A stretch of 64,000 nt of DNA from Hypericum androsaemum (taxonomy: Eukaryota > Streptophyta > Magnoliopsida > Malpighiales > Hypericaceae). The position numbers and the translations under genes were made by a program. The stretch spans positions 6,307,001-6,371,000 of the forward strand of contig OZ023192.1 of assembly GCA_963995505.1 (NCBI GenBank). Reading direction: 5' to 3'. The notes beneath the pieces were generated by a model. That model saw only the letters and a program-made list of their open reading frames with translations, had not been told where the DNA came from and made no database searches. The first letter of the stretch is position 1. Every line of letters starts with the position of its first letter. This document shows, one piece after another, positions 47,098-58,610 of the stretch.

Positions 47098-50000
47098 CTA
47101 GGATAGAGTTCTTCTATTGAAAGATTCAACAGTCAAGTTGGCTGTAAAAGCTGGAATGGAATTCATCTTTCGGACAAAAATGTCAACCTGCATAATTGCA
47201 GGCGTTAAGCGTCCCCGGTCTCTAAAAGCGAAAGAAAATAAGATGTAGCTTTGCAGTTCAACTAAACTGAAATTGTAAACACAACAAATAATAGCATTTC
47301 CAACAGCGCGCGAGTGGACAGATTTATGAACTATCAGAGAAAGCAATAGTTGATGACAACTTCACAAACAAATGTTAATTTTGAGCTCATACAAATTTTG
47401 GAATATAGAAAATAGCAAAAACGCAAAGATTACTCCATGACATACCTGTCGGGATAACTCAGGCTGAGAAGTGTATTTGTTTGCCTGTTTGCAATTAAAG
47501 AGATGTTTCAGATCCATGTAAATAAAGACAATCATATAGAAATTATATAGTTCAGCTCAGGAAAGAAAAAGCTGATCCTAATTATGGTCTATAATGAGAA
47601 GGCCAAAGACATCCAACTGAACACCTCAAAGCAAGTTAGGATACATTATTGAGTGATCTAGTTTCCTTTGAGAACCATTTGGGATTGGCTTTGCTAGGTG
47701 CATGACAGCGAAAAATAACAATGGGGATAGAAGAAAGTGATATCTCACCAAAATATTAGTATTCCCGGACTCATATTCAAATTCAAGCTTCTCATCATCA
47801 CCTTGAGCATATATAGACTGGAGGGTGAAATGTGTAACGGGGATGCCATTGGCACGATGCTGCTCATCCATTGTTATCTGCCAAATTATGACAAAATTAA
47901 CCAAGATCAATTGATCTGCAATAAGAATCAATCAGTTAGCAGCAAATTGGAGGACGACATGGTCATCCTCCTCCTGTTAGGTCTTCAAGATGTATGGAAT
48001 TAGAGAGCTAGAAGCAATTGTAAGATATTCCCAAAAAGTCATATAAAGGGTATCAGTCAAATAACATTCAGCAAAGAGACGAGCAATACCTTGTAACCAA
48101 AAAGTTCGCAGCATGCCTTCCTGAAAACTGAAATTCTATCCGCAAAAACAGTCTTGTATCTGTTCAATTAGTACGTTCCAATGCTTCAAAAAATAAGAAA
48201 ATATATCAAACTAAGAAACTGCTTGAATACTCAATCTACACCACTTGCCTCGCTTCACGTTTTTCAAGTGTTGCTATCTGTTCTTTTAACTGTGTTATCT
48301 TCCCAGATATAAACGAGTCCACCCGCATCCCAGCATCACCTAGAGAAATAACATTAAGCAAATAACTTCAGAAAACTGAACTCGTGTGTTCATTAGAACA
48401 GCTGAAAACCTATATTTGGGAGCCATCTATTCATTAAAAGGGAAAAGAGAAGCAGGTATGGTAATATGTGCTTCCTTGTATTCAATGCTTACACATGGAA
48501 AACTACACCAGGCTGAGATCCAATCAGGTTGATAAATAAAAAAAGGCCTTTACATTATTCTTTTCTTAGTAAACAAGAGAAGTCTATTAGCAATAGTTAT
48601 GGGGACCACCTCTTGCCCAGAAAAAAACTGGAACCTGAAACCATGGCACTGATATGATTTGTCTGGGGCATAAAGCTCATCCAGCAGTTCAGAAACTTGA
48701 AATAATTTCTGGCTATTAAAGCACTGCTCTCAAAACAGATTCGAATGTGTTCTCAAACTTTTGACGGTCTCAAATGATATAATTTATGAGCAATGCAGGA
48801 CCATGAGCAAAGGATGGTAGTGCAAAATGACACACTAAAACCCATAAAAACATTCACTGAGAACAAATGTTAAATGTGATTTTTTTGTTGCTAACCATTG
48901 TAAAGAAAAGCCACTAATTTTCCAATTACTATTAATAACTGACTGACTCTTTAATTCTTCAACAGCATCTAACTTCTCCTTGGCCTTCTGTAATTCTGCC
49001 TGTAAAGCCTCTATTGTTTGTTTGGCTTCATTATCAAGCGCGATGGTGTTAACCATTCTCAATACTTTGGTATTTGCAGCTGAAAAATCACCATGACCTA
49101 ACTGAAAGAGGCCAATGTAATTATGACCAACAATGAGATGAAGTTAATTCTCAAAAAATAAAAACAATGAGATTAAGTTGGATTCAAGACTGGATCACTT
49201 ATGTTACAAACTCAGTTGGTAAGAATTCAATAATTACCAATGACATCGATGGTTAAGATTGATGGTTAAGGACAAAACAAAATTGTAGTATAAAATTCCC
49301 ACTCAACTGATTGTACATGTAGAAGTCAAATAAAGAGAAAAACTTCAACACCAAAGAAGAATGCTACCCAAAAATTGAAACATCCAAAAACCCGAATATT
49401 TACTTGTAATTACACAACCACTAGAGCAGCATCAGGGCAAAGGAGAGGGTAAAAGTATTGAGAGGATTCTGTTGATATGAGATAATTGCAACCTCTTGTT
49501 GACGCTTTTGTAATACACAAATATTCATGAACACAAGGAAACATCAACAACTAGAGATCATGATCAACTCAGCTACATTGCAAACTTGTGCATTTTTTCA
49601 GCAATGAAAAGGCACCGGATAGTAAGCACAATTTGCAAACTTAGTGCTAACATTATCCATCCCAGAAAAAATTGAACAGAGGGGCACTTGAGAGTGCGAG
49701 CCTTCTATCAACTTCATTTTCAGTAAAAGAGTCTGTCATTATTGATTGAACACTATCAACTGCAAGCCATTTCACCATCAAGAAAGACCTCATCTCCTTC
49801 ACGTGAAGCAAATTTCAGACCTTAAAAAAAGAGACAACTATCTCTAAAAAGATGATGCCACATAGCTAGATTATATAAATTGAAGAAACAGTAAGGTGAC
49901 TTCATCAAAGAAAACTGCTTGAAGAGACCTTAGCACACTGCTCCATTCTTCATTGAATAAATCAACCTGGTCTCTATCAATAACTTGATCCTGTTCCAAG

Positions 50001-53000
50001 GAGATCACAAGAGGAAGCTGATGGAGCATAATGACTCCAAACATTATTGAAAGACTCCCTTAGGTGTGTCTTAGGTCATAAATAACTGCATCATACATAT
50101 CTAGCATCAAGGATGGGTAGCAAGTATCACCCATGAATAGTTATCACCAAGCTCGCATCTGATTTCGGTTTGCATTAAGTTGGGAAACAGCATCTAGACA
50201 TAACAGTAGTAAGTCACATATGCAAAAGCTTCATTACTACCAACATTGACAACCAAATAATGGTACATAAGAACGCAAGAACAAGGAGAATCCTTAGCAT
50301 AACAAGTCTTCTAATAATGTAAGACTGGTCGTATAAACACCGATGCATCTCCTAGAACATATTTTGACCTACCTTGGACTCCAGCAAAGAAATTTGTTGA
50401 AGAAGCCGATCATTTTCCCTTTCCAAAGACTTAATCCTCCTGGCTTCACTATTTAACCTCTCATTGAGTAGCTCTATCTCCTGAAGTTGACGCTGACTGA
50501 TCACTTTTGCTTCATTTAAATCACTTTCCAACTCCTTAATGTAAGATTCCTTTTGAGAAAGAGATGACTCTAGCCCCTGTAATTGCAAATATGCATATGA
50601 AGATTAATATAATAGATCACGACAGTTCTGAAACAGAAGAAAGACAGTGACAGTACCTGAAGTATGTTTCCATCAGTTAATTCTTTCCCTGACTGATCAC
50701 TTTTCGACCTTTTCAGTTCTTCAACAACTTTTCTCAGAGCATTTCTCTCTATAGTGACTGTGGAAATCTGCAAAGGCTTGGCAAAATTATATAACAGGCA
50801 ATTGGAACCTTGAAAACTGAACACACAAAAAAATAGCATGCCAGAATGTTTTCAAATCCAACTAAAGCTGCTTCATGCTCGGAGGACGACACTTTGGAAA
50901 AGCACTCTTTCACGTTGAAAGCATCTCATGTTGATTGGAGAGCTTAGCAACCATTCAAGAAGGTACAGCGCAAAGCTATCCACTAGAACACATAATTTTT
51001 TAGACAAAAATAAAACATGGAAGTGAATCCACTTGACCTTATCAACAAAACCAAAATAAGTCATACAGAGCAGAATTGGCAAATAGCAGAAGAACACAAT
51101 AATAAGTTTTTTTTTGGTTTATACAGCTCAACAATAAGTTACCAATAAATTCATCTGCTTCATTTCATGTTTCAATGCCTCCTCCTTCTCTTTGAGAATG
51201 GCAGCCTCAGTTTCAACATTTTGCTTGTCAAGTTGGGTGGTGTCCAGAGCCACCTCCAATTGCTTCAAACGTACAGTAGTCTCACCGAACTTGGACATGT
51301 TATCAATCACCTCTCTGCATCAAACACGAGACCTCAACATTGGAAACAAAGTATCAACAAAACATGAATGTTGATAGAAAATGTACAGAAGAGGCAATCA
51401 CCTAATACCACCACCTTCACTCCCCCTTCCCCCACCCACCCCAAATAGCAACCAAAAATTAGAAAGTGTCCCTAGTGCACAAGGGCTGCCCGGCTAGTGT
51501 ATGAGTACGAGAAGGGTGGGTGCATTCATAAGCAACATTTCCCTTGCATTTCTACAAAAGAGATTGTTTTTAAGCCTCGAATCTGTGATCAGCAGGTGTT
51601 TTTAAGCCTCGAATCTGTGATCAGCAGGTCACCAGAGAAGCAACTTCAGATTGCACCCAGGCTAACCCCTCAAAGAAACAAAAACAAAGACGAGCAAGAA
51701 TTTAAAAGCTACAGCTACTTATCTAAATTCCTAAATCAGAATGTAGCTGTAAGCATACTTTTGCAGAGCTGCAAACTTCATCGGAATATCATTAGAGCAG
51801 GAGACTCCAGGAATGCTGTTTGCAATTGACTTCCAAGAGGACAACTCTTCCTCCAACTTGCTCATATTTAGCTCAACTGACTGTAGTCTAGATAGGTCAG
51901 TCTCTGCCCTCTCTCTGCGACTCCTCTCTTCCAATAATTTCTCATTTAGTATCTCAATTCCTTCGTGAGTTGATTTCAGCTTTCTTGCTTCTCTGACTTC
52001 AGACTCCTGTCAATTATAGAGTAAGTACAGCACCATCTTCGGATCTTCCAACAATGGAGACCATGTGAACAAATATAACAATCAGCAATGTTAAACACTT
52101 GTGAAAAACCAAGAGTTAAAAAGTTACCATAGTGCAATATACCAAGCATCAGCCTGGAAACTCGAATCAAAGATTGACTTACATATTTCCTGAGCTCTTC
52201 TTGCAAGTGCTTGACCAAAACATTGCTCTCGGTAGAAGAACCTTCCTGGTAAGAAAGTCCTAATAATTTTTTCTCCAATTCACTCTTCTGGTTTAAGCAC
52301 TGGAAATGAGACATGTTTGTCTTACATAAGTTTATCTTCACAAACGCAGCAGAAACAGGATCAAGAACATCTATAACAAATTGAACAAGTTCTTATTTGT
52401 CAAGTTATGTCAAACACCATTCACTCAACGTGAACCAAGCACACAACTGCGCAACATCAGTGCACCAACATATCATACCAAACGCCAATTCTACGAAATA
52501 AAACTAGGGGCTCTGTCACGAAGCAAAGACAGAAACATTTCCTCTGGGAAGGGGCGGCTTGTTACTTGCACACAGCCTTACACTAACATGCAGAGAGGGC
52601 ATTTTTACAAGTCCACCATGTGACGTCCCAGACATATGGAAGCGGCTCTAACAATGCACATTGGCATCCCTTTAAGAAGGGGAAGATGAAGTGATTATGT
52701 GCAGTATCATTTCATGAAATAAAGTATCCCAAATACAACAATTCATTAATATAAGCATAAATTGCACAACCTCCTCGAGTTGCATTTTCATATCTTCGAG
52801 CTGGTTGTTAAGCATTTCTGACTCTTTCTCAGCATGACTAGCTCTGCATTGCATCTTTTCCAGCTACAAGCAATAGAAACCATCACCAATTAACTTTGAC
52901 TTTGAAGTCCTGATAAAGCCAACAGAACCATTAGAAAAAAAGTCAAAGAGCAGTCTACTCACATCCACTTTAATTCTCGAGATAGATGACTTTGATTCTT

Positions 53001-54313
53001 GTTGCAGCTGCAGAAGCTCTTGATTAAGGAGCTTCTTCTCTCTTTCTATGGTTTCAGACAGATTGCCAAGTTTTCCCTCTAAATCACTCACTTTCTGTTC
53101 AGCAGAAGTTGTTGCAGATTCAGCTTTCTCGCGAAGGTTTCTTTCATTTTCAAGCTTCGCCTAAGCAGAATTGTAGATAACCAAGCAAATGGCTTAGTAG
53201 CAGCACAAAAAAAGAACCAGTAAGACAGGTTCATCCACAAATTAGCATCGAAGACTTTAAAACACAAGAAAATGGATTTCCAAAATTAATAGTTTTCATG
53301 GTCTGATTGTCAGGATTATGTACCTAAACAAGGGTTGGCTACCCCCTTTTCCCTGATAGACTTTGCACTAACAGTTACAGGCGACTGGAGAAATAAAATT
53401 GGGAACAAAAACCAGTGCTCTGAAAAAACATCTCTAAGAGACTTTATTTGCCATGATTAAAATCCTCGCGTAAAGGAATTGCCTCCTTGCAACACAATAT
53501 CTGGGTCCATTCAGGTGTACTAGCTTCATTCTTCCCATGCAATGTGACAGTCAAACATACACAAAGAAATAGCCATTTCGAGAAACTAAATTAGCACAAC
53601 AGCAGACAAACCCGAATTGAGCTAACAGAGGGTTGCAAAGTGCGGAATCAGAAGGGCGACTCCACAGAAATAAGAGGGCATACCTCAAGCTTACTGTATG
53701 ATTCGACTTGCTTCTTAAACCGCTCCTGGGAATCATTCAAATCCTTAAGCAGTTGCTCCTGCAACGCGTGCTCCCGCCCCCTGGCTGCAGCAAGCTCCTG
53801 CTGCGCATACAGCAACTGGTCCCGGAACCTCTTTCTCTCCACATCTGCACCAAATCAGACCAACCAACTAACTAACTTAGCCATCACCCAGAAATATGCA
53901 GGGAAATTGTAATGTTGACGAAATGAAGAGAAACCAGACCGGCTTGGGAGAATTCGGAGTTCAAAGCCTCCAGCTTGGATTGGTACTCCGCGACCTGCTT
54001 CTCGGCGTTTGTTAGAGCGTCCAGAACATCCGCTTTCACCTACCAACGACAAACTAAAATTAGTTCCTTCTATTTCCCTTCTATTTTGTTTTTCGCACGG
54101 AAAAATGATTTAACGGACGAAACAAACAGAGCCTTAATCGATTAAGAGAAGAGGGGATACCATCTGGCGGCATTGGTAGGTGCAGAGGAGAGGGTGGGAG
54201 CCGGAATCGGGCTCGGCCGATGGGGAGGGGTCCTCGAAGATCACGAGGGGGCGGTCTGCCGCCTCCGCCTCCGCGCCTCGGGTTCGCTTCGCCTGCGGGG
54301 TTCTCACTATCAT
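47098..54313 (-). CDS. MAD1: MAD1, mitotic spindle assembly checkpoint protein
   Basis: MAD1 is a long coiled-coil protein that docks MAD2 at nuclear pores and unattached kinetochores. 16 exons on the minus strand: 54161-54313, 53940-54039, 53684-53844, 52963-53160, 52771-52863, 52183-52299, 51759-52006, 51143-51314, 50657-50767, 50373-50576, 48930-49101, 48249-48339, 48090-48159, 47749-47877, 47446-47484, 47098-47187. The product is about 715 residues, close to the 700-730 of plant MAD1. It starts MIVRTPQAKR, keeps LLCTYQCRQM, has near-continuous heptad coiled coil, SWKSIANSIPGVSC in the middle, LGHGDFSAANTKVLRMVNT, and ends with the globular head VFADRISVFRKACCELFGYK, DEKLEFEYESGNTNIL and FNRRTLS. 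Intron 12 is GC-AG. The usual donor after SQS (48940) lacks a G; a donor 10 nt on (48929) restores frame and adds three residues. Confidence 0.9.
51566..51629. repeat. 32-bp tandem duplication in MAD1 intron 7
   Basis: TTTTTAAGCCTCGAATCTGT plus GATCAGCAGGT occurs twice in direct succession (about 51567 and 51599) with no difference between the copies, suggesting a recent event. It lies in intron 7. Confidence 0.9.
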
Positions 54314-54481
54314 CGCTCGCTCGCTCTCTAGCGCGCTGGTCTGGTTTGGTTTTGGTTGGGGTTTGTTTTAGTTGCGATTTTGATTTGAAAGTTGAGGAGC
54401 GCCAGAGGCTCTAGAACCTCGTTGGGCATCCCTTACTCGTTTACTGATATTTATAAGATTATTTGATAAAATTGTCAAAAT

Positions 54482-54555
54482 GGTTTCGTGGTGTAGTTGG
54501 TTATCACGTCAGTCTAACACACTGAAGGTCTCCGGTTCGAACCCGGGCGAAGCCA
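54482..54555 (+). tRNA. tRNA-Val (anticodon AAC)
   Basis: It folds as a 74-nt tRNA: the acceptor stem GGTTTCG pairs with CGAAGCC (one G-U), the D arm contains TAGTTGGTTA, the anticodon stem TCAGT/ACTGA closes the loop CTAACAC with AAC at 54516-54518, and the T arm carries GGTTCGAACCC. The discriminator base is A. It has no intron. It stands about 170 bp upstream of the MAD1 start codon on the opposite strand and matches the usual plant tRNA-Val(AAC). Confidence 0.97.
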
Positions 54556-54792
54556 TGTTTATTATATATTGTTTTGCTATAATTGTAGCCGAGCCAACTC
54601 GTTATTCCAGTTGGAATGGACATAAATATACTCCTACGTGTTGAGAAATTCAACATGTTAGATTATGAAGTAAATTTTCATCTCACTTTAATTTTTTTTT
54701 TTTGAGAATAATCTCACTTTAATATTTACTTGCATACGAATTAGCCATTTTTACCGTGAGCGGGAAACTTATTTGTCACCACAAAATTAATA

Positions 54793-54893
54793 AAAAAAAT
54801 TTTGAAAGGTAAATTATTACACCATAATATTGTCAAGTTTGAACCTTGGACCTCGTAAGTATTTACAACGCCTTGTGCCGTTGGGCTACAAGT
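54793..54893 (-). mobile_element. SINE-like copy with A and B boxes
   Basis: On the minus strand it reads TAGCCCAACGG (fits the A-box TRGYNNARNNG), then GGCGTTGTAAATACTTACGA, then GGTTCAAACTT (B-box-like), TGTAATAATTTACCTTTC and a T/A-rich tail. The spacing of the two boxes fits a tRNA-derived SINE. A sister copy lies at 32740. The target duplication was not resolved. Confidence 0.6.
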
Positions 54894-54899
54894 CTTTTG

Positions 54900-56164
54900 G
54901 CACAAAATTAATAAATCTTACAAGAAAAGAGTAAACTACAAGTTATGGAGGAATTCATGCAAAAATCTTGGCAAAATTTGTTCCCATCATGTAAACATGG
55001 CCATGATAGAATCTAATTCGTATTTCAGTTCGTCAAAAATCCGTTAGAATTTGTGCTAAGACCAATTGAATATGTTTCAAGATTTCTATAATTCATCAAA
55101 CCGAAAAATTCAATTCGAATTAGATTTGAAAATTCGATTCGAGTCAAATTCAGTCGAATTCTTCCATATTATGTAAGAAAAAAATTAAAAATAAATAATT
55201 AGTACTGATATGAAAGGGGAAAACTATGGGAAATTGAAATTTGCAACCCCCGTTTCTCGTGCCCTGACCAGGCATCAGGCGGCAGACGCGCTAGGCCGCC
55301 AGCGTCAGCGCGTCAGTGTAATGTCTTCTTAAGTGGGTTAGACCCACAAACAAGTTATCATTTTGTTTGTTATTTTTTATATATTCAAATTTACTTCTAA
55401 ACTCTATAAATACCACCTTTTATTCTTCAAAATTTACATATTTCAATCTCAATTCTCTATTTCTCTTATTGATAATTTAATCTATATAAATTTTCTCTCA
55501 AGGTTTACTAATTAGCTATATTAGTCATATATTTACATAATTACTCACATTACTATCTAATTATTATATCATTAAGTAGAGCAAATAATGGTAAGAAAAA
55601 ATGTGTGAAACATCACGATTCTATTGCCATGTCAATGCCATTATTGTTGTCCATCCCAAGTTTGTAAGCATTTTATCTTTTTCTTTTCCTGTTTTACCTT
55701 TTTCCTCTTTTCCTCTCAATAAAATTCTTCCATGCCCACTCTATTTCATCTTTCTTCCTTTTCCAAGGTAGTCCAAGACCAAAACGGATAAAGCGAAAGA
55801 ACCGAGTAGTGATTTCATGTCTTGGTATACATAAAACACTAAACAGTTCAAGGCATCGCGTCTAATGGCTGACAAGTATATCCAAAGGTATTTCACTAAG
55901 GAAGGTTCAAGGCTTACAACCACCTTTTCTGATGCAACGAATTCTAGCAGAACTCTGAAAGTGGCATGTTGGTAGGCTCATATCATAGCATATCATCCAA
56001 TTGCATTCATATGGGAGATTATTAGAGAATTAGATTTTTAATCTAATAAGGAGGTTGGCATAATAATAGTTTATGTTGGGCTTGAGCCTAATAGGTTAAT
56101 TAGAAAGAGAATTCTAATTAAATATAATCTCTTAGTAATTTTGAGCTAATTATAATGTGGCTCA
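54900..56164. other. Intergenic stretch, nothing recognised
   Basis: AT-rich DNA with a short GC-rich patch at 55245-55315. No conserved reading frame and no structural RNA were seen. It ends at the first LTR-like repeat. Confidence 0.4.
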
Positions 56165-56992
56165 TGATGAGTGTGGAAAGACTCTATCATCTATGGATGT
56201 TTTAGTATTTGTTTTCCGTTGTTTCTAGTATTTTTATTTGTTATGTAATGATGTAGTGTCTTATATTATGCGTTGAATATTTTAGTGTAGTTCTTGTGAT
56301 TTTTATTGTGTTTCATTCGTGTTTATTGCTAGGAGACTTTGTGGAGATGCGAGGAGGATATTGGTGCACTTTTGATTGTGTCAAAGGTGATTGGATCAGC
56401 CGTGAAGAATGGTGCACGATCGGGACCGCGACGACATTAGGTAAACTGATCTCGAGTGATTTAAATGAAGATAACTTTTGCATACGAAGTCCGATGGAGA
56501 CGAGTGAGGCAGTTCTGGAAATAAGACATATGTGGCTACAACTTTGTCTCTAATGGTCTTCTTCAAATTCAGAGCCTAAGAGGGTAAAAAATGCATCCAA
56601 AGTCAAACTTCAAATCTGAGAACTTGCCTAGCCGAAATGGGCCAGAATTCTTGAACCATTTTGGGCCCATTTCGGGATTGTCTATGGTTTTACTTGGCTG
56701 GAACTTTAGGAATAGTTTGGTTAGTTTTGAGTTGGAAAAAGTTGTATAAATAGCCATTAGCTTTCCTTGCAAGCTAACCCTTAGTTTTAGATATTTTCCT
56801 AAAAATACTCACCAACTCCACTCTCTCTCTCTTTTGGAAGAGAAACTTGGCTCACCATTGTTAGAGCTTGTAGAGAACTTAAAGGAAAACTTTTGGAAGC
56901 TTGAAGATCATCTTGAGCTTTCTCTAACCCTCTCTTTTATGTTCATGCTTTACTTGCTTTGTTTAATGGATGTGTTTAGTTGTGTAGTTGAT
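56165..56992 (+). repeat. Upstream partial LTR copy (828 bp)
   Basis: It begins TGATGAGTGTGGAAAGACTC and runs parallel to 56993 to about 57800 over its length, including AGGAGGATATTGGTGCACTT, a TATAAATA box at 56745-56752 and the tail ATGTTCATGCTTTACTTGCT. It stops exactly where the full LTR begins. It is either a tandem duplication inside the LTR or the 5' part of an older related LTR into which the present element inserted. Confidence 0.75.
56745..56752 (+). promoter_or_regulatory. TATA box in the upstream LTR copy
   Basis: TATAAATA in the context GTTGTATAAATAGCC. The counterpart in the full LTR lies 807 bp downstream in nearly the same context. Confidence 0.55.
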
Positions 56993-58468
56993 TGATGAGT
57001 GTGAAAACACTCTATCATCTATGTATGTTTTAGTGTCAATTTTCTATTGTTTCTAGTGTTTTTGTGTGTTATGTATCGTTGTATTGTTATAAATTGTGCT
57101 TTGAACGTTTTAGTGTAGTTCTTGTAACTTTTATTACATTTTGTTCATGTTTATTACTAGAAAACTATGTGGTGATGCGAGGAGGATATTGGTGCACTTT
57201 GGAGCGTGTCATAGGCGATCGGATCAGCCGGGATGATTGGCGTTTTACGAGACCCAAGAAAGCGTGGAGCAAAACTGACCCCTTGCGACTCAAATATCGA
57301 TAAATTTCTCATCCGAAGTTCAATGGAAGCAAGCAAGGTGGCGCTGGAAAGAAGACATCCAGAGCTACAACTTTGTCTTCATGGGCTTCTTCAAATTCGG
57401 AGTCCAAGTGGGAGGAAAATCACGTCCAAAGTTGACCTCTGAATCTACCAACAAATCTGACGAGTGGGCCAAATTTTAGGATTTGTTTTGGGCCCATTTT
57501 TGGGAGTGAATAGTGAATTTCGTGGCTGGCACTTCCTAAGCCAAAAACTTGTATAAATAGCTTCCTTGGCTTATTTTGGAAGCCAACTTTGAAACTTAGA
57601 CTTTTAGATATTTTGCTAAAAATACTCACCTACTCTCATCTTCCAAGCTTGTGGAGAAAACTTTAGCTCTCCATTGTTAAAGCTTGTGTAGAGAACTTGA
57701 AGGAGATATTTTGGGAGCTTGAAGATCATCTTGAGCTTTCTTTATCTTTCTCTTTTATGTTTATGCTTTGCTTGCTTTGTTCAATAGATGTGTTATGTTA
57801 TTTATAAATATGTGTGAGTAGTTGAATAGTGAGTTTGGTGCCTTGATGGTACCTACTTAGCCAATTGTTTAGGGGGTTAATATGCCTAGGTATGTGTACT
57901 AGTTAATGAGCTTAATGTTTAATCTCGTTTGATCACATTGATTATGAACATGGTTAATATTAATCGCCGAGAGGGATTAGGATTAACAGACCATTTAACT
58001 AGTTGAGTAGACACCTATTGATGAGAGATCACCTTAGGTGACTAGTTGTCCTAAGGATGATGATTATAGTTGGTGATTAGTTAGATTAGATGGCTAATTT
58101 GTCGCAAGAGCGTGGTTAGTTTATCTAAGTCTAGTTAAGAATCTATTTAGACTAGTTTGTCGCGAGAGCATTGATTAGTTGCCTTAGAAACATCCGGACC
58201 ATATCATGAACTTAATAAACCCCATAAGCCATTTGGTTATTTAGGTTGTCATTGGTACCAAGCTCACTCTTATTTTAAGTGTGTAAACCATCACCTTGTT
58301 TAGTTGCAATTTTATTTCAAGTAGCATATTGTATTTGGAATTGACACTTCCATTTCTTATAGTCCTAAACTAGTGGTTGAGTCGAGTTTGCGGCCTAGAT
58401 TAGTCCTTGTGGGACGACAATCCCTTACTTACTCATTATTGCAAGAGGGGTGAAAAACCTTTCTTTCA
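56993..58468 (+). mobile_element. 5' LTR of an Athila-like Ty3/gypsy retrotransposon
   Basis: About 1.48 kb from TGATGAGTG to TTTCA, with TG...CA termini, ending two bases before the primer-binding site. A TATAAATA box at 57552-57559 would give transcription within the LTR. The length is in the range known for Athila-type LTRs. The 3' LTR lies beyond the window, so identity between LTRs (age) cannot be judged. Confidence 0.7.
57552..57559 (+). promoter_or_regulatory. TATA box of the 5' LTR
   Basis: TATAAATA in the context CTTGTATAAATAGCTTCC, about 0.9 kb before the end of the LTR. It is probably the retrotransposon promoter. Confidence 0.55.
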
Positions 58469-58470
58469 AT

Positions 58471-58488
58471 TGGCGCCGTTGCCGGGGA
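58471..58488 (+). other. Primer-binding site for tRNA-Asp
   Basis: TGGCGCCGTTGCCGGGGA is complementary to the 3' end of plant tRNA-Asp(GTC), including the CCA. It starts two bases after the LTR. This primer is typical of Athila-type gypsy elements. Confidence 0.85.
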
Positions 58489-58610
58489 TTAAGTACTAGA
58501 CGCTTAATTTGGCTTACGAACTTGGATTGAGATATTTATTTTTTTTTGTTTACTTGGTTACTGTTACTTAGTGTCTTTGTTGTTTGTCTTACAAGGTACT
58601 TATTTGTCGC

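Noticed and set aside
33839..54313. The idea that all frame lesions in the window are sequencing errors
   Set aside because: NPF4 (610 codons) and nearly all of MAD1 join without any error. Two CAND1 lesions are substitutions and the second CAND1 copy is a real structural remnant. Individual homopolymer indels may still be errors.
55245..55315. GC-rich patch considered as an rRNA or tRNA fragment
   Set aside because: No cloverleaf or rRNA core motif can be formed.
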